DNA from: Dirofilaria immitis
Taxonomy: Eukaryota > Nematoda > Chromadorea > Rhabditida > Onchocercidae
Assembly (NCBI GenBank): GCA_024305405.1
Contig: JAKNDB010000068.1
Span: 3,968,501-4,032,500 of the forward strand
Direction of reading: 5' to 3'
DNA: 64,000 bases
Each line of letters opens with the position of its first letter. Positions within the stretch are counted from its first letter, which is position 1. The notes beneath the pieces are model-generated. The model saw nothing but the letters and a program-made list of their open reading frames with translations. It ran no database searches and had not been told where the DNA came from. This document shows, piece after piece, positions 25,748 to 38,800 of this stretch. Made by a program: the position numbers and the translations under genes.

Positions 25748-28700
25748 CAGTTATAGTGATTTCCGATATATATATGTGGTGCAGTTATATGATTTCCGAT
25801 ATTTTTGGCTAAGAAAATGAGAAGATTAGAAGGCAAATTTTCTATAATGATATGCCTGATTGAGTTACCCATATGAACGGATAGCATCTGTTAACAACTA
25901 AAAAATATAAGAGCTAGAAAGCTGTTATTTGGCTCCGAAGCTAAAAATGAATCTGAAGAAAATTAAGAGATTATATCAGATTCGCATACAAAAAATTAAA
26001 CCACCCCGGTGTGTTCTCGATGAACATAAATTTTATACGTTTCGTCAATTTTTTCTTATGATTAGAAGAAATGATAGCTGTTTTTATGAAGGTATTTTGC
26101 ACAACCGATATAAATTTTTCAAAATGATATTATCATACGAGTGCTTAAAATTTATTGCCTTTCAAAATTATTGACTTACATTTTTTGTTGAGTTTCGAAA
26201 TACTTTTTTTTCTTACTTTAATTCGTTTTGTAACAGAAAAAAATTCAAATTTTATAGTTTTGAAAAGAAATGGTGTCATTTGAAATTTAAAACATTAAAC
26301 AATTTATTTATTTTTGCCATCGTAATAAAAACCTTGAGTTAAAAAAAAGCACTTTATGAACGCAGAAACAGTATTGATATTAATAAAAATATGTCAACTT
26401 TTGCCTACATAGTTAAGATGATGAAATGAATGAATTGATGAAAGATTTTTATTTAGAAATATCTTAAAATTGAAATTTTATTTGCTTTTCTTAGCGACAA
26501 TATATAAATTAATAAAATATTTTTCATTTATACATTTTTAGGAAGCATGTCATTGCTTTACGGAGACATCATCTTCAAAAGAATTATTGTCAAGTAGAGA
26601 AAATCTCTGGATCGGTTGTACAAGACAGAAAATGCCACAAGTATTCAGTGCTTTAAATGCACTTAATGAAACGATGGTATCTAAACTGTGGATTTGGGAT
26701 TCATTGATCAATATTATACCAGCTGATATGTTTGCTCAGGTATACTTTACTGATGTTTAAATGTATTATATAATAAATATAATGCTCTGATTGGAATTTC
26801 AAGATTTTTGGATTTCACTCGTTTAAAACTTCTCAGTTATTTCTTAAGCATCGACCTTAGATGTGTTTTTGACTTTTGCTATTGTTGAAGCATATTACTA
26901 ATTGTTATGATAGATTTTCATTACTAATTTTTATATATGAGAAGTAACCATTGATATTTATAGCTATTAGGATTTATGTATAAAAATTTTAAACTTATTT
27001 TTTGACTTATTTTATTTTATTAAGCTGTAAATAGTTGTAAATTTTCTTTATACTAGATTCTTATGGAATATGTGTGAAGCATATAGTTCTTTTCGAAAAT
27101 GCGAGAAAGATTTAATTTATTCTATTTTACATATAGAATATTCATTACTTATTCCATTTTTTGAGTAATTTCAGGTTCGCCCTAGGATTTTATCCATAGA
27201 AAGATCAGGATTAAGCTTGTTTCGACCTGGTGCATTTAGTAAAATTGGACGAAGGTTACAAGTGCTACAGTTGAGGAATAACATTATCAAGCGCATCGAG
27301 CCTGTCATGTTCAAAGATCTGGATCGTCTTGAAGTCCTCGACTTGGGAGGCAACAAAATTAATTCCATTGTTGCAGGTTCAGTTCAAATACTAGTTAGCT
27401 TTTAAATATTTTACTCGGAATTTATTCCATAAAATGATGCTCATTTATCGATAAATTTTTCATGAAATTACAATTTTGTAGCAAAAGGTGAAATGAAAGC
27501 TGTTTGAAGCATAGATTATCAAACAATGAAAAATATAGGTAATTGTATTGTGTCTTCACTGAGACTTGTTGAATCCTTGTTATCAAATATTGTTCTAAAC
27601 GTAGAAAAGTAGGAGAGCTAGTGAAATATTTCAAGAAAACATTATTTGACTATGACAAGATGATTGAATGTTTGAATAATAAAACAAGATAACTATTTAT
27701 GGGAATATTTGGAGAGAGAAATAAAATAATTATTTTAAAATCATAGTTCGAAATCATGGGAAAAAAACCTATTGCAATTAGATAAGGCTATTATTATTAT
27801 TATTGCTATTTATTTTTGTTTTGAAAAATGAATTAATTTTTAAGGCGAACTAGATCGACTGAAAGATCTGGAAACGTTAATTTTAAATGATAATCAAATA
27901 TCAAATATCGAGAATGGTGCTTTTGCGTCTTTGAGCAATCTGAAAACATTGAATCTAGCAAACAACAAGCTGATGAATATATCTATGTAAGTTGAAGTAT
28001 ATTTTTAGCATGGTTTATTTATTTGGTTGAGTAGAAATTTTATTTTTTAAGTCTTTATGTATCTGCTTGCTATCCTGCTCGTTGGATATCAAGAAAAAAA
28101 TTGTTAAATGGATTGAAATGTTTGTCGTAACAGCAATGATACATTAAAATTTCATTTTTTTTTACTTCTCTGATTTGCTGTATGTTCAATATTGATAGGT
28201 GAGAAAAATATTATTAATATTCATAGTTATCAAAATTTATATGTGAAGAATTTGTTCCTCGTTATCAAGATAATCTAGTCTATTTTCAGTGGTACTTTTC
28301 GTGGTCTTAACAATCTGGAAACGCTGAATTTACAGAGCAATAATATTTTATATGTAAACTGGAATGCCTTTGCGCAGTTAAAGAATTTGAAATACTTGAA
28401 TCTTGGTAGGTATTTTAAATTAGTTTATAAATTTTTAGTTTAATTTTCAAATGGTTGGAATAGAAATGATTGGAATTATTAGAAATTTAATCAATAGTAT
28501 CAAAAGATATGTAAATTATCAAAAATCATTGGAAATTATGTGTTTCTAATATATGAAAAGTAAAAAGTGATTATAAATTTTGATTAGTTGAAAACGAAAG
28601 CTTATATCTTCTATTTATTAAAAGATTAAAGAATGCGTTAACTAACAAAGTTATACATAAAAAAAAATAAAATTGCAGGAAATAATCATATTTCACGGAT

Positions 28701-30986
28701 AGATCTTCGTGGTTTAAAATCGTTAGAAAAATTATTCGTTAATAACAATAGCCTTCAATCAATGAAAAATATTACGTTGCGTGATTTGCGTAGTTTAGCT
28801 TTATTAAGTTTGGATAGGAATTCGATTACCGAAATACTCAATGGTGATTTGCATTCGCTAGGCGAAAGTGTCAGGTATGAATTTTTCTTTGTTTTTAACA
28901 TATTTTCATGATGTCCTAAAATTTATTGCTGGATTGTTATGCTCAGATGATACAACATAGTTTATTGAAGCATACGTGAATACTGTAATTGAAGGTTGAA
29001 ATGATTTATATTGTAAATAAAGCATCTCCATTTGATAATATGTGAAAATGATAATTGCCGTAAAAGAAGCAAGATTAAGAGTTTTCCAAATTTTCGACTT
29101 AATACTTTTTAGACTCAATACATTTTCGATAGCAGCGAATAATATTGCTAAAATTGAAGCTCGAGCTTTAGAGCCAGTACATCAAATTACAGTACTTTCA
29201 TTACAAAATAATCAGCTCACTTCGATAGCAAGCAATGACGGAACTGGTATTCATTTCTGTTGTTTTGAGATTTTTTTTTTTAAAAAATATCGCAAAAAGA
29301 ATGTTAAAACTGTTTACTTCAAATTTTTTCGAAGTATCATTCTGCTTTATAAAAATGAGATAAATTGGATAATACTTTATAATTTACAGTGATTGGCATT
29401 GAAGTTTTTTTATTGCTAATTTTTTTGTAGCAGCAGATATATCTTTCTTACGATCATTGAAGAAACTTACTAAGCTATATTTATCAAATAATAATTTGAT
29501 ACGCGTGGGAGAACACGATTTCAGCGGATTGAACTCGTTGAAATTATTAGCGCTTGATAATAATCAAATTGAAGAGGTTAGCAACTTCTTTTCTCACCGA
29601 TTTCACTGAGAAATTTCACATAATTATATTTTAAATGTTATTATTGAAGTTTCTGCTACTTTTTAAAATAAAGGTATTAAATTTAACATTGAAAAGTCAA
29701 AATCGCAGTTTCAAAAACTGCGTTCATAATTGTTATATGTACTTTTCAATACATTGTACTTTCACAATATATTAAAATGTGAAACGAGTTGATGAGACGT
29801 TTATTATTTCTTGCCAGAGTTATTGTTACTATTACTGTAGAATCATCTTTCAAACTGTCCTGCTTTTGCAGACATTTTATTCATAAAAAAAAAAAAAAAA
29901 AAAACTTCAGATACATGGTAAAGCGTTTATTGGTTTGCCTTTAAGACGTTTGTATCTTAATCGTAATCGCCTTTCATATTTACCTAAACGGCTGCTGGAT
30001 AATCTCAATGTTGAGCAACTTAGCGTCGTTGATTTTTCAGGTTTATCTTCTATTTTTTTTTATCCTTCTTCACTTTTCATTGATACTTTAAGCGACCAAT
30101 CTCCGGTTTTTCAATAATGACAGCAAGAACTTTTAATTTTTGATTTTTTTGCTTTTGAATATTTTTTATTACTATTTATCTTTTTCATTCTACATTTCTT
30201 CTTACTGTCCGTTTTTTGTACTTCATTTCCACATGTTCAAGCAATGAAGGATTCTTTCATATTCTAGATAACCTATGGCAGTGTGTTTGTGGTGAAGAGT
30301 GGTTAGCAGATTGGTTATCATCAATTGGGGATCGAAACGTAGTTGATGGTAGTATGGGATGTATCGGATCACGAGTTTGTGCTACGGAGCGTACAAATGA
30401 GGAAGAACATAGCGTCTGGATAACAGTTATTGCAAGTGTACTTGCCATCGTTTCATTGCTCATTCTGATTGCAATAGGCTTGCTCTACGTCGAAGACGGT
30501 AAATTCTATCTTATCTGATATATTAGTATAATTGGTCGGGAGTATTTTGAGAATTTTGAGTAATTATCTTTGGGTATTGTTTTGCATTGTTGACTGCATT
30601 AACTTTGCTATACATTGTAGATAGTGTGGTTTTTTCTTTTTATATAACCATTATTTTATTTTCTTTCTTTTTTTTTTTCAGGAAAACGTATGAAAAAACT
30701 TTCATATCCATTACGGCGAGTACCCTTAGATCTTCTACAACTAATACCAAATGGTTCTACTACATCACTGCCATATGAAAATGGCGTAGAGCCGTTACTT
30801 ACATGCAACAATATTAACATACCGAAAGAACCATTATTAAATGATGGCCAGCTACGATTATCAACTTGCATGAAAAGTGCATTAATTGTACCAAATCATA
30901 ATAATAATACGAGCAGTACTGAAAACAATAATAACGATAGCATAAATGGTAATGGAAAGAAGCGAGTTCGTTTCAACAATGCATAA
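24017..30986 (+). CDS. Leucine-rich-repeat single-pass transmembrane protein, 658 aa
   Basis: Eleven exons sum to 1977 nt with every phase consistent: 24017-24193, 26542-26739, 27175-27376, 27845-27986, 28290-28405, 28679-28874, 29113-29246, 29431-29576, 29911-30040, 30268-30498 and 30682-30986. An N-terminal hydrophobic stretch (residues 5-30) probably acts as a signal sequence. An LRRNT cap has Cys 46, 62, 64 and 85. About ten LRRs follow (for example LEVLDLGGNKI, LETLILNDNQI, LKTLNLANNKL). An LRRCT cap (DNLWQCVCGEEWLADWL) starts at residue 481. The transmembrane helix is about 530-554 and the cytoplasmic tail is 558-658. There is no Ig or FN3 domain. The tail is Asn-rich and ends KKRVRFNNA, an RVxF-type PP1 docking motif at 652-655. 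It is probably a surface adhesion or receptor protein. A nematode PAN-1 or LRON-type relative is possible but not shown. Confidence 0.9.
25713..25744. repeat. (TA)n microsatellite in LRR-gene intron 1
   Basis: A perfect TA dinucleotide run lies in the 2.3-kb first intron. Similar TA runs occur at 54338-54359 (protease last intron) and 57421-57441 (PSMA4 last intron). Confidence 0.9.
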
Positions 30987-33900
30987 TCGTTAACTGTTAC
31001 AATTCAGGTGCTTTTTCTAATGCAACTATTAAAAAAATTTAATTGATGATATATATTCTTTCTTTGTTTATAAGGGAAAAATACTGAGACCATTATGAGT
31101 TTCATGTAGATTTCTAAGCTTTCTGAGAAATTTTTTTTTAAAAATATCGGATTTTTTTGAATGACTCTGTCTGCAGATTTACAAAATTTTTTAAACTGGC
31201 ATATATTGAAACTCGTAACATCAAAACCTTCATCAGTTTTTTTTTCTACTTTAGTAATATCCTACTATTGTTAAATTTAGGTAATAGTCTTGTTGGTATT
31301 TCCATTTTTGCTTTTTTGTCTTTTATTTTTGTGATATTAAGTGTTATTTTTGGCTGCGATCTTCGCTGATGATTCTTCATAAAGCATTCCATTATAGCAT
31401 ATTAGAATGCTGATGCACTGAATTTAAGATTTTCTGAGAAAAATTGATGTATATACCTTACCCCAACAATTTTTATAATTTATCGGAGATCTTCCGGAAA
31501 TAAGTGTCGCAAGTATAAATTCGTTCTGGTATAATCTGATGACGGATTAACTGAATATAATTTATTCCGGAACATTTGGTCTGAAGTTCAATTTTGATTC
31601 GTCCTCGTATTACCATTCTTTTCATGATTCATTTGTATATGGTACGGGGAGTTATATAAATTATGTTTTAGTATGCTTCAATGCATCAGCATAATTGATG
31701 TATTAGATTGTGAAATTTTAACTTTAAGGAAAAAAATTAAGCAAATGTCTATAATTTTATCGAAGTGCAGTTAATCGATTTCTGTCGATTTCTTCCATGT
31801 ATGAAATGCTTAATGTTTATGATCGCAGGTAACGGCATCATGGCTTTTTATTATGAATTATATTACCTTATTCGTACAAATCATTATTTTATTTTTGGCC
31901 TTCTCGTTGTAAATTATATGTTTCTCAGAGCAATTTGTATGTATAATATTGTAAATATTGAGCTTGAAAAAACTTGTTTCACAAATACTCAGTTGTTTTC
32001 TTTTTTTTTGTGATCTACTTCTTGATGATACGAGAAAGATTTAGACATTGTTTGGTTAATTTACGTAACTACAATTTATTAGCTAAAAGATTAGCTAATA
32101 AATAATAATATACTATTTGCTTTGGTTTTCATTCCCTGAAAATGATTGCTTTCCTATTCACTTAGTTGATGTTTTAGATAAAGCTGAAATTAATCGATTT
32201 TTCATGAAGAAGTGATACTTACGGTTCTTTACAGGTATGAAATTGTTTGCTTATCTCAATAATACGGAAGTTAGAGGAGCAGTTAAAAACTTATTTTAAT
32301 AACTCTATTAGAGTAATAGAGTAAAATCCCGCTTCGAATTCTGATTCTTGTCAATGTTACTTTAATTTTACCAGTGAAATTCTTTATTATCCTTTCCCAT
32401 AAATTTTGTCTGATATCTTGCTCTGTTCCTCGTACTTCTTGTTTTTCACCTAATACAATATTTTGTCGTAATGTGCTATTTTGATTTTGATTTGTAACAA
32501 AATTGTAGTGATTTTATAATTACTGTTTGCATCATTCAATTCAAAAGTCGGGAAACTGAATCTCGATTGCAACTATTTTAACGGTTATTTTTCTAATCAT
32601 TAAACATTCGAATTTTCAATCTTAAGCTAATAATTGCTTCAGGTTTGCTAGTTGTAGCTTTGTTAAATGAAAGGTTTTTCGAGATTTATTTGGGAATTAG
32701 GAAACGAAGCACCTTTATCGAATTTTAAAACTCAATTGAATGTAATGTGTAATTCAACTATTGAACATATTGTGGATGAGCGAGCAATGCTAAACTATAT
32801 GTATCTGTATTTCAGATTTATTTATGTATTTAACTAATTTCATTGGAACTGATTTGTTGAGAAACTTTCATTCACTCACCTATGTTGTCGTAATTTAATG
32901 AAGCAAATTACTTTGCAATTTGTTTAGCGCATTTTTTTTCTACGTAATTTTCGCTAGCATAATCAGTCAGCGATATGACATTTCTCAAGGACATTAGCGT
33001 TTGAGACTTACCAGTCTGTATTTCAATTATGTAGATTTACTCGTTCATCTTTTTCATTTCTTATCTTAATTTTTATTAAATATTGCCCTGAAAAGGAAGC
33101 AACATACTCGATTTATATGTTTTCGATTACAATTTCTGCGTATTATTTTTATTAAACACAGATTGTCCACGGATATATTCTCAGTTTTGTGCCCTTTTTT
33201 TACTTGTTACCTTCAATGATATTTGTGTTTAATTTCAATTTAAGTAAAATTTACTACAATTTTATGGCTATTTATATTGCGATGATGCCTGTTCATTTAA
33301 CGAGAATTTAGATGGCTTAAACTTTAATTTGAATTTGATAATCGAGCAGTTGTCGATTCCACTATCACATTATCACTCGTGAAGCTTAATCTGTTTATAA
33401 CAATGTAAAATTGAAAATACCTAACTGACATTGAAGCAGAGTGAGAAATATTTCGGGAAGCTATGTACAAGCCTATAATAATTTTATATTGGTCAGCCAG
33501 AATCAACCACCAAAATACCAAATTAACTGGAGTAGAAAAGAAATAGCTCATATTAATATCTGATTCACAAAGCTTGAAGATATTTGATCGTGTTACTATC
33601 AAAAGTTATCCTAAACTGAATGATCGGATACTTCTAGTGAAAATAGTAAATTGAATGAGATAATATTTAAGATCCATTTACAGAGTTGAATATGGCAATT
33701 TCGTATTTGAATCTATTAAGAAGTATTCCAAGAATCCATTCTATCAAGCAGCACAAGCTCAAACATACGCGAATCTCTTGTAAACGATAATTTATGTTCT
33801 TAAAATATATAATCAAAATTTACATACTTTTTATGATTCGCATGATAAAAAACAAAAATCGTTTGATATTTGTTAGACATATGGTTCAATACTAGCAGTA

Positions 33901-34500
33901 TCGAAGAAAAAGTTTAGCTACGAATGATTAAGACTTTAAACTCCTCAGATGTTTAGCAGGTGATGGTTATCATTCCTTATCAGAAATGGTACTCAAAAGC
34001 TTGAAAATGATTATTAGAAACAATTGAATGATATTATTCCCGATTTACTATAATCTCTTAAGTTTCATGATTTTTATATATCTGAAATTTTTGGTATCGT
34101 TGTTCTGAATAGAAGGGAAATCAGGAAGACAAGGAAATAAAAACAATATTCGTTTTAGCTGTTCTAAGTCAATTAGCAAATTGATTATTCGAAATTTCTG
34201 GAAAAATTTCTATCTTCTCATATTCTCATAATAGAGCTTCTGGAGAAGAGATGAAAAAACTGGAGGGAATGCTACGTATAAATTTACTTATATTAGTCAA
34301 ATATCAAATAATCAATAATATATTATTATTGATTATTAGGTAGATAATAAATGATTCTTCTGCTTGTAATAGCTATAAAAACATCAACAAATTTTACAAA
34401 ATAATTTCCCATCTCAATAATTATCTCTAAAATTCGATTTATTATTAATCTGCCTGATTCTTTTTCAAAAATTAATATTGTTCGAAGGAAAAAAAATGAA
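30987..34500. other. Intergenic region, no gene supported
   Basis: It holds the 3' flank of the LRR gene and A+T-rich DNA. The longest open frames (31765-32013 +, 33324-33602 -) have no domain signature, and I could not chain them to other exons by phase. Confidence 0.5.
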
Positions 34501-34518
34501 AAATAATTTCCGTTTTAT

Positions 34519-34691
34519 CCAATTGATTGAAAATATGGTTAAAATCTCGTTTAATAGAGCCTAGGCAAAAGCAGTACTGATAAAGGGATAGAAATGCCTA
34601 GCTTCAGTTAATTGAAAATATGATTAATATTTTGTTTAATACAGCCTAGTAAAATAAAATTTTTGATAAAAGGACAAAAATGCCTAGCTGG
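34519..34691. repeat. Tandem duplication, two copies of about 86 bp
   Basis: Both copies contain AATTGAAAATATG-like, TTTAATA, AGCCTAG, GATAAA and AAATGCCTAGCT words in the same order and spacing. Confidence 0.75.
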
Positions 34692-35029
34692 CCTATTTTA
34701 AGCTTCGTAGTTTCTTCGTGATAAATTGAATTAACTCAAAAATGTATTAGAATTAGTAGAAGCATTTCATTATTGAGAAGAACTACATTATTTCTACCTT
34801 ACTAATACTGCTATTACGTTCAATCTATCATTTAATAAAGAATGATCAACAGAGTCAAGCTGTTTCACATTTCTATTTAGGCTTCAGTACATGTTTTTGT
34901 TTCTTAACTTTTTCTTTTTAAATTAGTGAAATGAAATACTAGCTAAGTGGTCTTGCTTTATCTTTCATTTCAATTCATAGGTCGAAATCTCCAACTTCCT
35001 AACTTTGGGAGCTTCAATTACTAGAAAGT

Positions 35030-35300
35030 AACGCGCGTTCTTTTGTCTCTTTGTTTCCTGTCCGAAATAAAAAAATTTTTATTTTCAAACTCCAAATATT
35101 CTTCCCTCTTCCCATTTCTTAATATCACAGCAAGAGTCCAACTTGCACTACAGAAACGGAAGAAATAGGCTACGCGGTAAATCACCCCTCACCTCCCAAA
35201 CGACCCGTGACCTGGCCGAACATCTTGACACTTAGCTACCATAATAGCCCGAAACCGCAACACAAGGATGGTCCACAAACGTCAGTGTAGCAAAACACGA
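35030..35300. other. Locally G+C-richer stretch upstream of ubinuclein
   Basis: Base composition rises clearly against its flanks (for example around 35150-35270). The only long open frame is a 101-codon minus-strand frame at 35232-35537 without recognisable motifs. It may be promoter sequence for ubinuclein or a decayed element; I cannot tell which. Confidence 0.3.
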
Positions 35301-35894
35301 ATTTAGTCGTGGTGTGTGACTATGACCATCTGCATTATAAAATTTCATAGGCCGTATAGTAATTTGATAATGAATGTTATGGGGACTAATTGTATGTTTT
35401 TGGGTATCATGCGGACAGAAGCTAGATATTTTAGTGGAAGGGATATCGAATAAAGTAGGGGTGCAATTTAGGAGTAGTGGGATGAAGATACGGACATTTA
35501 TATTTAAATTATGTGACTTTGAGATCAGTTTGATCAATTGTATTCTATGAATTCTTTAAGCGACAGAAGTGAGCGACAGAAGTATCCAAATACCAGTTAT
35601 TTATTTTGATCTGATTCCATAACTCTATGTAAAGCATATATATAAATGCTTCATTACATTACTAGTAACTTTTGAATATAGAAACAGATAGTAATTGAAT
35701 ATATTGAAGAGTGCAGGACATTGATTTGGTATGATCGATGATGATATTATGAAACTTTCTTTTAAATTTGACTTTTAACAGTATTAAAAATTGTTTACGC
35801 ATATCCGTCTATAAGTGTTGCGGTAAATCACTTCTATGCAGATATTTATGAACGTTGTAAAGTATTGATCCTGTTATAGGAGGCATGGATCTGA

Positions 35895-38800
35895 ACCTTG
35901 GTGGAAGCAAAAGAAACAACATCACGTTCGGAAAAATATAGTATCATTACATTGGATTTATTTAAGCCTACCAAGAAATCATATCCTGAATTCGACTACG
36001 AAAAAATTTGCAAAGAATATCTCGTAATCGATTTACTCTCACTTATAGGTCTTTGCTGTATCATGAAATAAATCTCTTATTGAATAAAACAGATTCTTGC
36101 CTAAAAGCTTATAGTGATTGTTCCATTTTGTACTAACGATGATAGGAGAGGATTTCTTAAGAAAGTTAGCACTGCAAATCAGAATTGCTGAAAAAGAGTA
36201 ATTATGACTGATTTTCATCAAAGAGACATAAATGATATGTTGTCAGGAAATTCTCCAAGTGAAATAAGTAAATCTTTGCCAATTTAAGAAAAAAAGTATG
36301 TTTTTACAACTATTAATTGCTTAATACCTTGATGCGCTCAATTTAACTTTATACAGTTAGCTTCATCTATCAATGCGTTATGCTTATTTGTTTATACTAA
36401 TCTTTTAAAATATTTTTGATACGATGGATAAAGTTGTATTATTTTAGAAAGAAGATGAATCAAGCGGTGAGGATGAGCGTTTCCATGATCGTGAAGCAGA
36501 AGAATTAGTGAAAAGATTGGAACAAAAATATGTATGTTTGATTATTGCGTCTACCTTAATTACTTAAATAAATTAATTCAGTTTTAATTGTAGAATATTT
36601 GCAATTTTATAGCTATTTGAAAGTTGCAACATGTGATAGAAAAAGATCGAGACAAGGGTATTATTTATTCTACACGGTAAATTAGCTGCTTATTTTCAGG
36701 GTGGTAAAAGAGATAAACGCGGCCGCAAGATTCGATTTGGTTGTGCTGATGATTACATGGATAAAACGGCCGGTTATGATCTCACAGATCCATTTATTGA
36801 TGACACAGAAGCTGTAATTTTTTTGAAGAAAAAATTATTTTGGTATTAGTTCTCAATAGTTTTTTCATCTTAATTTATAGTTTCATTGTGATAATTATTT
36901 TAGTACGATGAGCATGTTCCATCTGCCCTGGATACAGCACGTGGTGGTTTTTATGTTAATAGAGGAAAATTAGAATTTAAATCAAAGTATGCTGAAGATG
37001 ACGAAGATAGTGATATTGAAGATGCGGTAGCTAAGAAGAAAACGGTGGAAAAGGTAAGATACAAGCATTATCGATAAAGTCTCTTCCTCATCAGTAATCA
37101 TAATTTTGATAACGAATGATTCACTTGTAGGTGTTAGTTTTGTCTGATTGTTTTCTTCTTCTACTTCAGGTATTTATTTTACACTGTAGTTAAATCTAGA
37201 GAGTTTCAGTAAGTATTCATTCTTTCAAACGTATAGTTTTACCATAAATTTAAGCTTTTCTTCTCTCTTTACTTTTAGTTAGTTTTGACAAAACATTTTG
37301 ATAATTATTTCAGAAACGCAAAATCTCTAGCGATGAAGAAGCAAGCGATAGCAAACGTACGTGCATTTTCCCACCTGCAAAACCACCTGTCGATAATAGT
37401 TCATCATTAATGGAATCTGTAGGAGGATCAAATTCTCCATCGGTCAGATTATCCTCGTCTGGTGCTGCTCCTACGACGAAACCAAGCGATACACCTCGTA
37501 ATCGTCTCCTCACGCAGCAGTTTATTAAAAACGCCGTCTTTTAGGGCAACCGCCGATGGCAAAGATTCAATCACCAGCTGTGAAAGCTGCTCTGGGTGTA
37601 AAAAGAAGTAATTTTTTGATTAAAAATACTGAATTATGTACTCTAGATCAGCTATGTTTTCTAGTCCCACTATTATTCCGATCGTTTTCTAAAGACTTAG
37701 TATATTTGAAGAGTATTGCCTTGCTGAATTTCACGTATCGAGATCCAACATTTTAGTTGGTTTCAGTTATCATTTTGAGACGAAAGTTTTAAGGTAAAGG
37801 CCTACTACTTCAGAAACTAGTATTCTTTGTAAATGCTTCAGACTGAAACCACAAGTGAAAAGAGCAACTGTTGGAATGACCGATGAGGATTTAGCTGGAT
37901 TTTTGAATGATATAGCTGGTGGTGAAATAGAACCTGTAGTAGGGATGGAAAATGTAATTTCTGTAGCGAAAGAGGTACGATTTTTTCTCAAATTCAATTT
38001 TAATTTTTTCTAATTATTTGGCATAATTTCTGCCCAAAGTTTCTGTTAACTTTTTCAGTAATAACTACTTTCCATTTGTTCTGTTTCAGCAAATCTGTCC
38101 AAAAACAGCAAATACACCCGACCATGAAACTGATGTCGACAAACTGGTAGCGCCTCCTAATGAGAAAGTATCACAACCACAGGTAGCTTCTAGTTCAAGT
38201 TTATCTGCGCCTTCATCCACTACAATCATTCCAAAACGCTCACCTGGGCGTCCTCCTGGTTCAACAATACAGGTAAGATTGCTTGCTAGAGTTATTATGC
38301 TTTAAATACGCATAAAATCTTGAAAACTGAAAATATTTCGTCCATGGAATTTTCTCCAAATGACGTTCAGCCAAGTGTTATCATTACTTTCTGATTTTTC
38401 AGTTTGATTAATTTTATGAATTTTAGCACAAACAATTGCCAGTAATGTCGGAAAAATTGGAAGCAATGATTGCCATATACAAACAAAAAACCAAGGAATT
38501 TGGTGCACCAAATAAAAAATTCGTCTTCCACCAAGTTTGGTTGATCTTTGCATAAGGTTTGGATTCATCAAATTGAAATTAACATCGTGATGTTTAACAC
38601 TAATGATGTTTCAAATAACTGTTGTGGATAAAATATCGAATTTCACCATAAAGAAAAAGACGAGAAACCCATATTAGTTATATTTTCCTAATTCTCGTAA
38701 GATTTACTTCACATACACTATGAATAAAATTAATAAGATGAAATATTCATGTTTTCCGCGTCGTATTCGCTTTATTAGTTCGCATGTACCATAAATGATA

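Noticed and set aside
25929..26174. 81-codon basic frame inside LRR intron 1
   Set aside because: It has no motif, no phase-compatible exons and an ordinary A+T-rich codon pattern.
38235..38260. AT-hook in ubinuclein as a firm domain call
   Set aside because: PKRSPGRPPGS has the GRP core but lacks the usual basic residue after it, so it is mentioned only as a resemblance.
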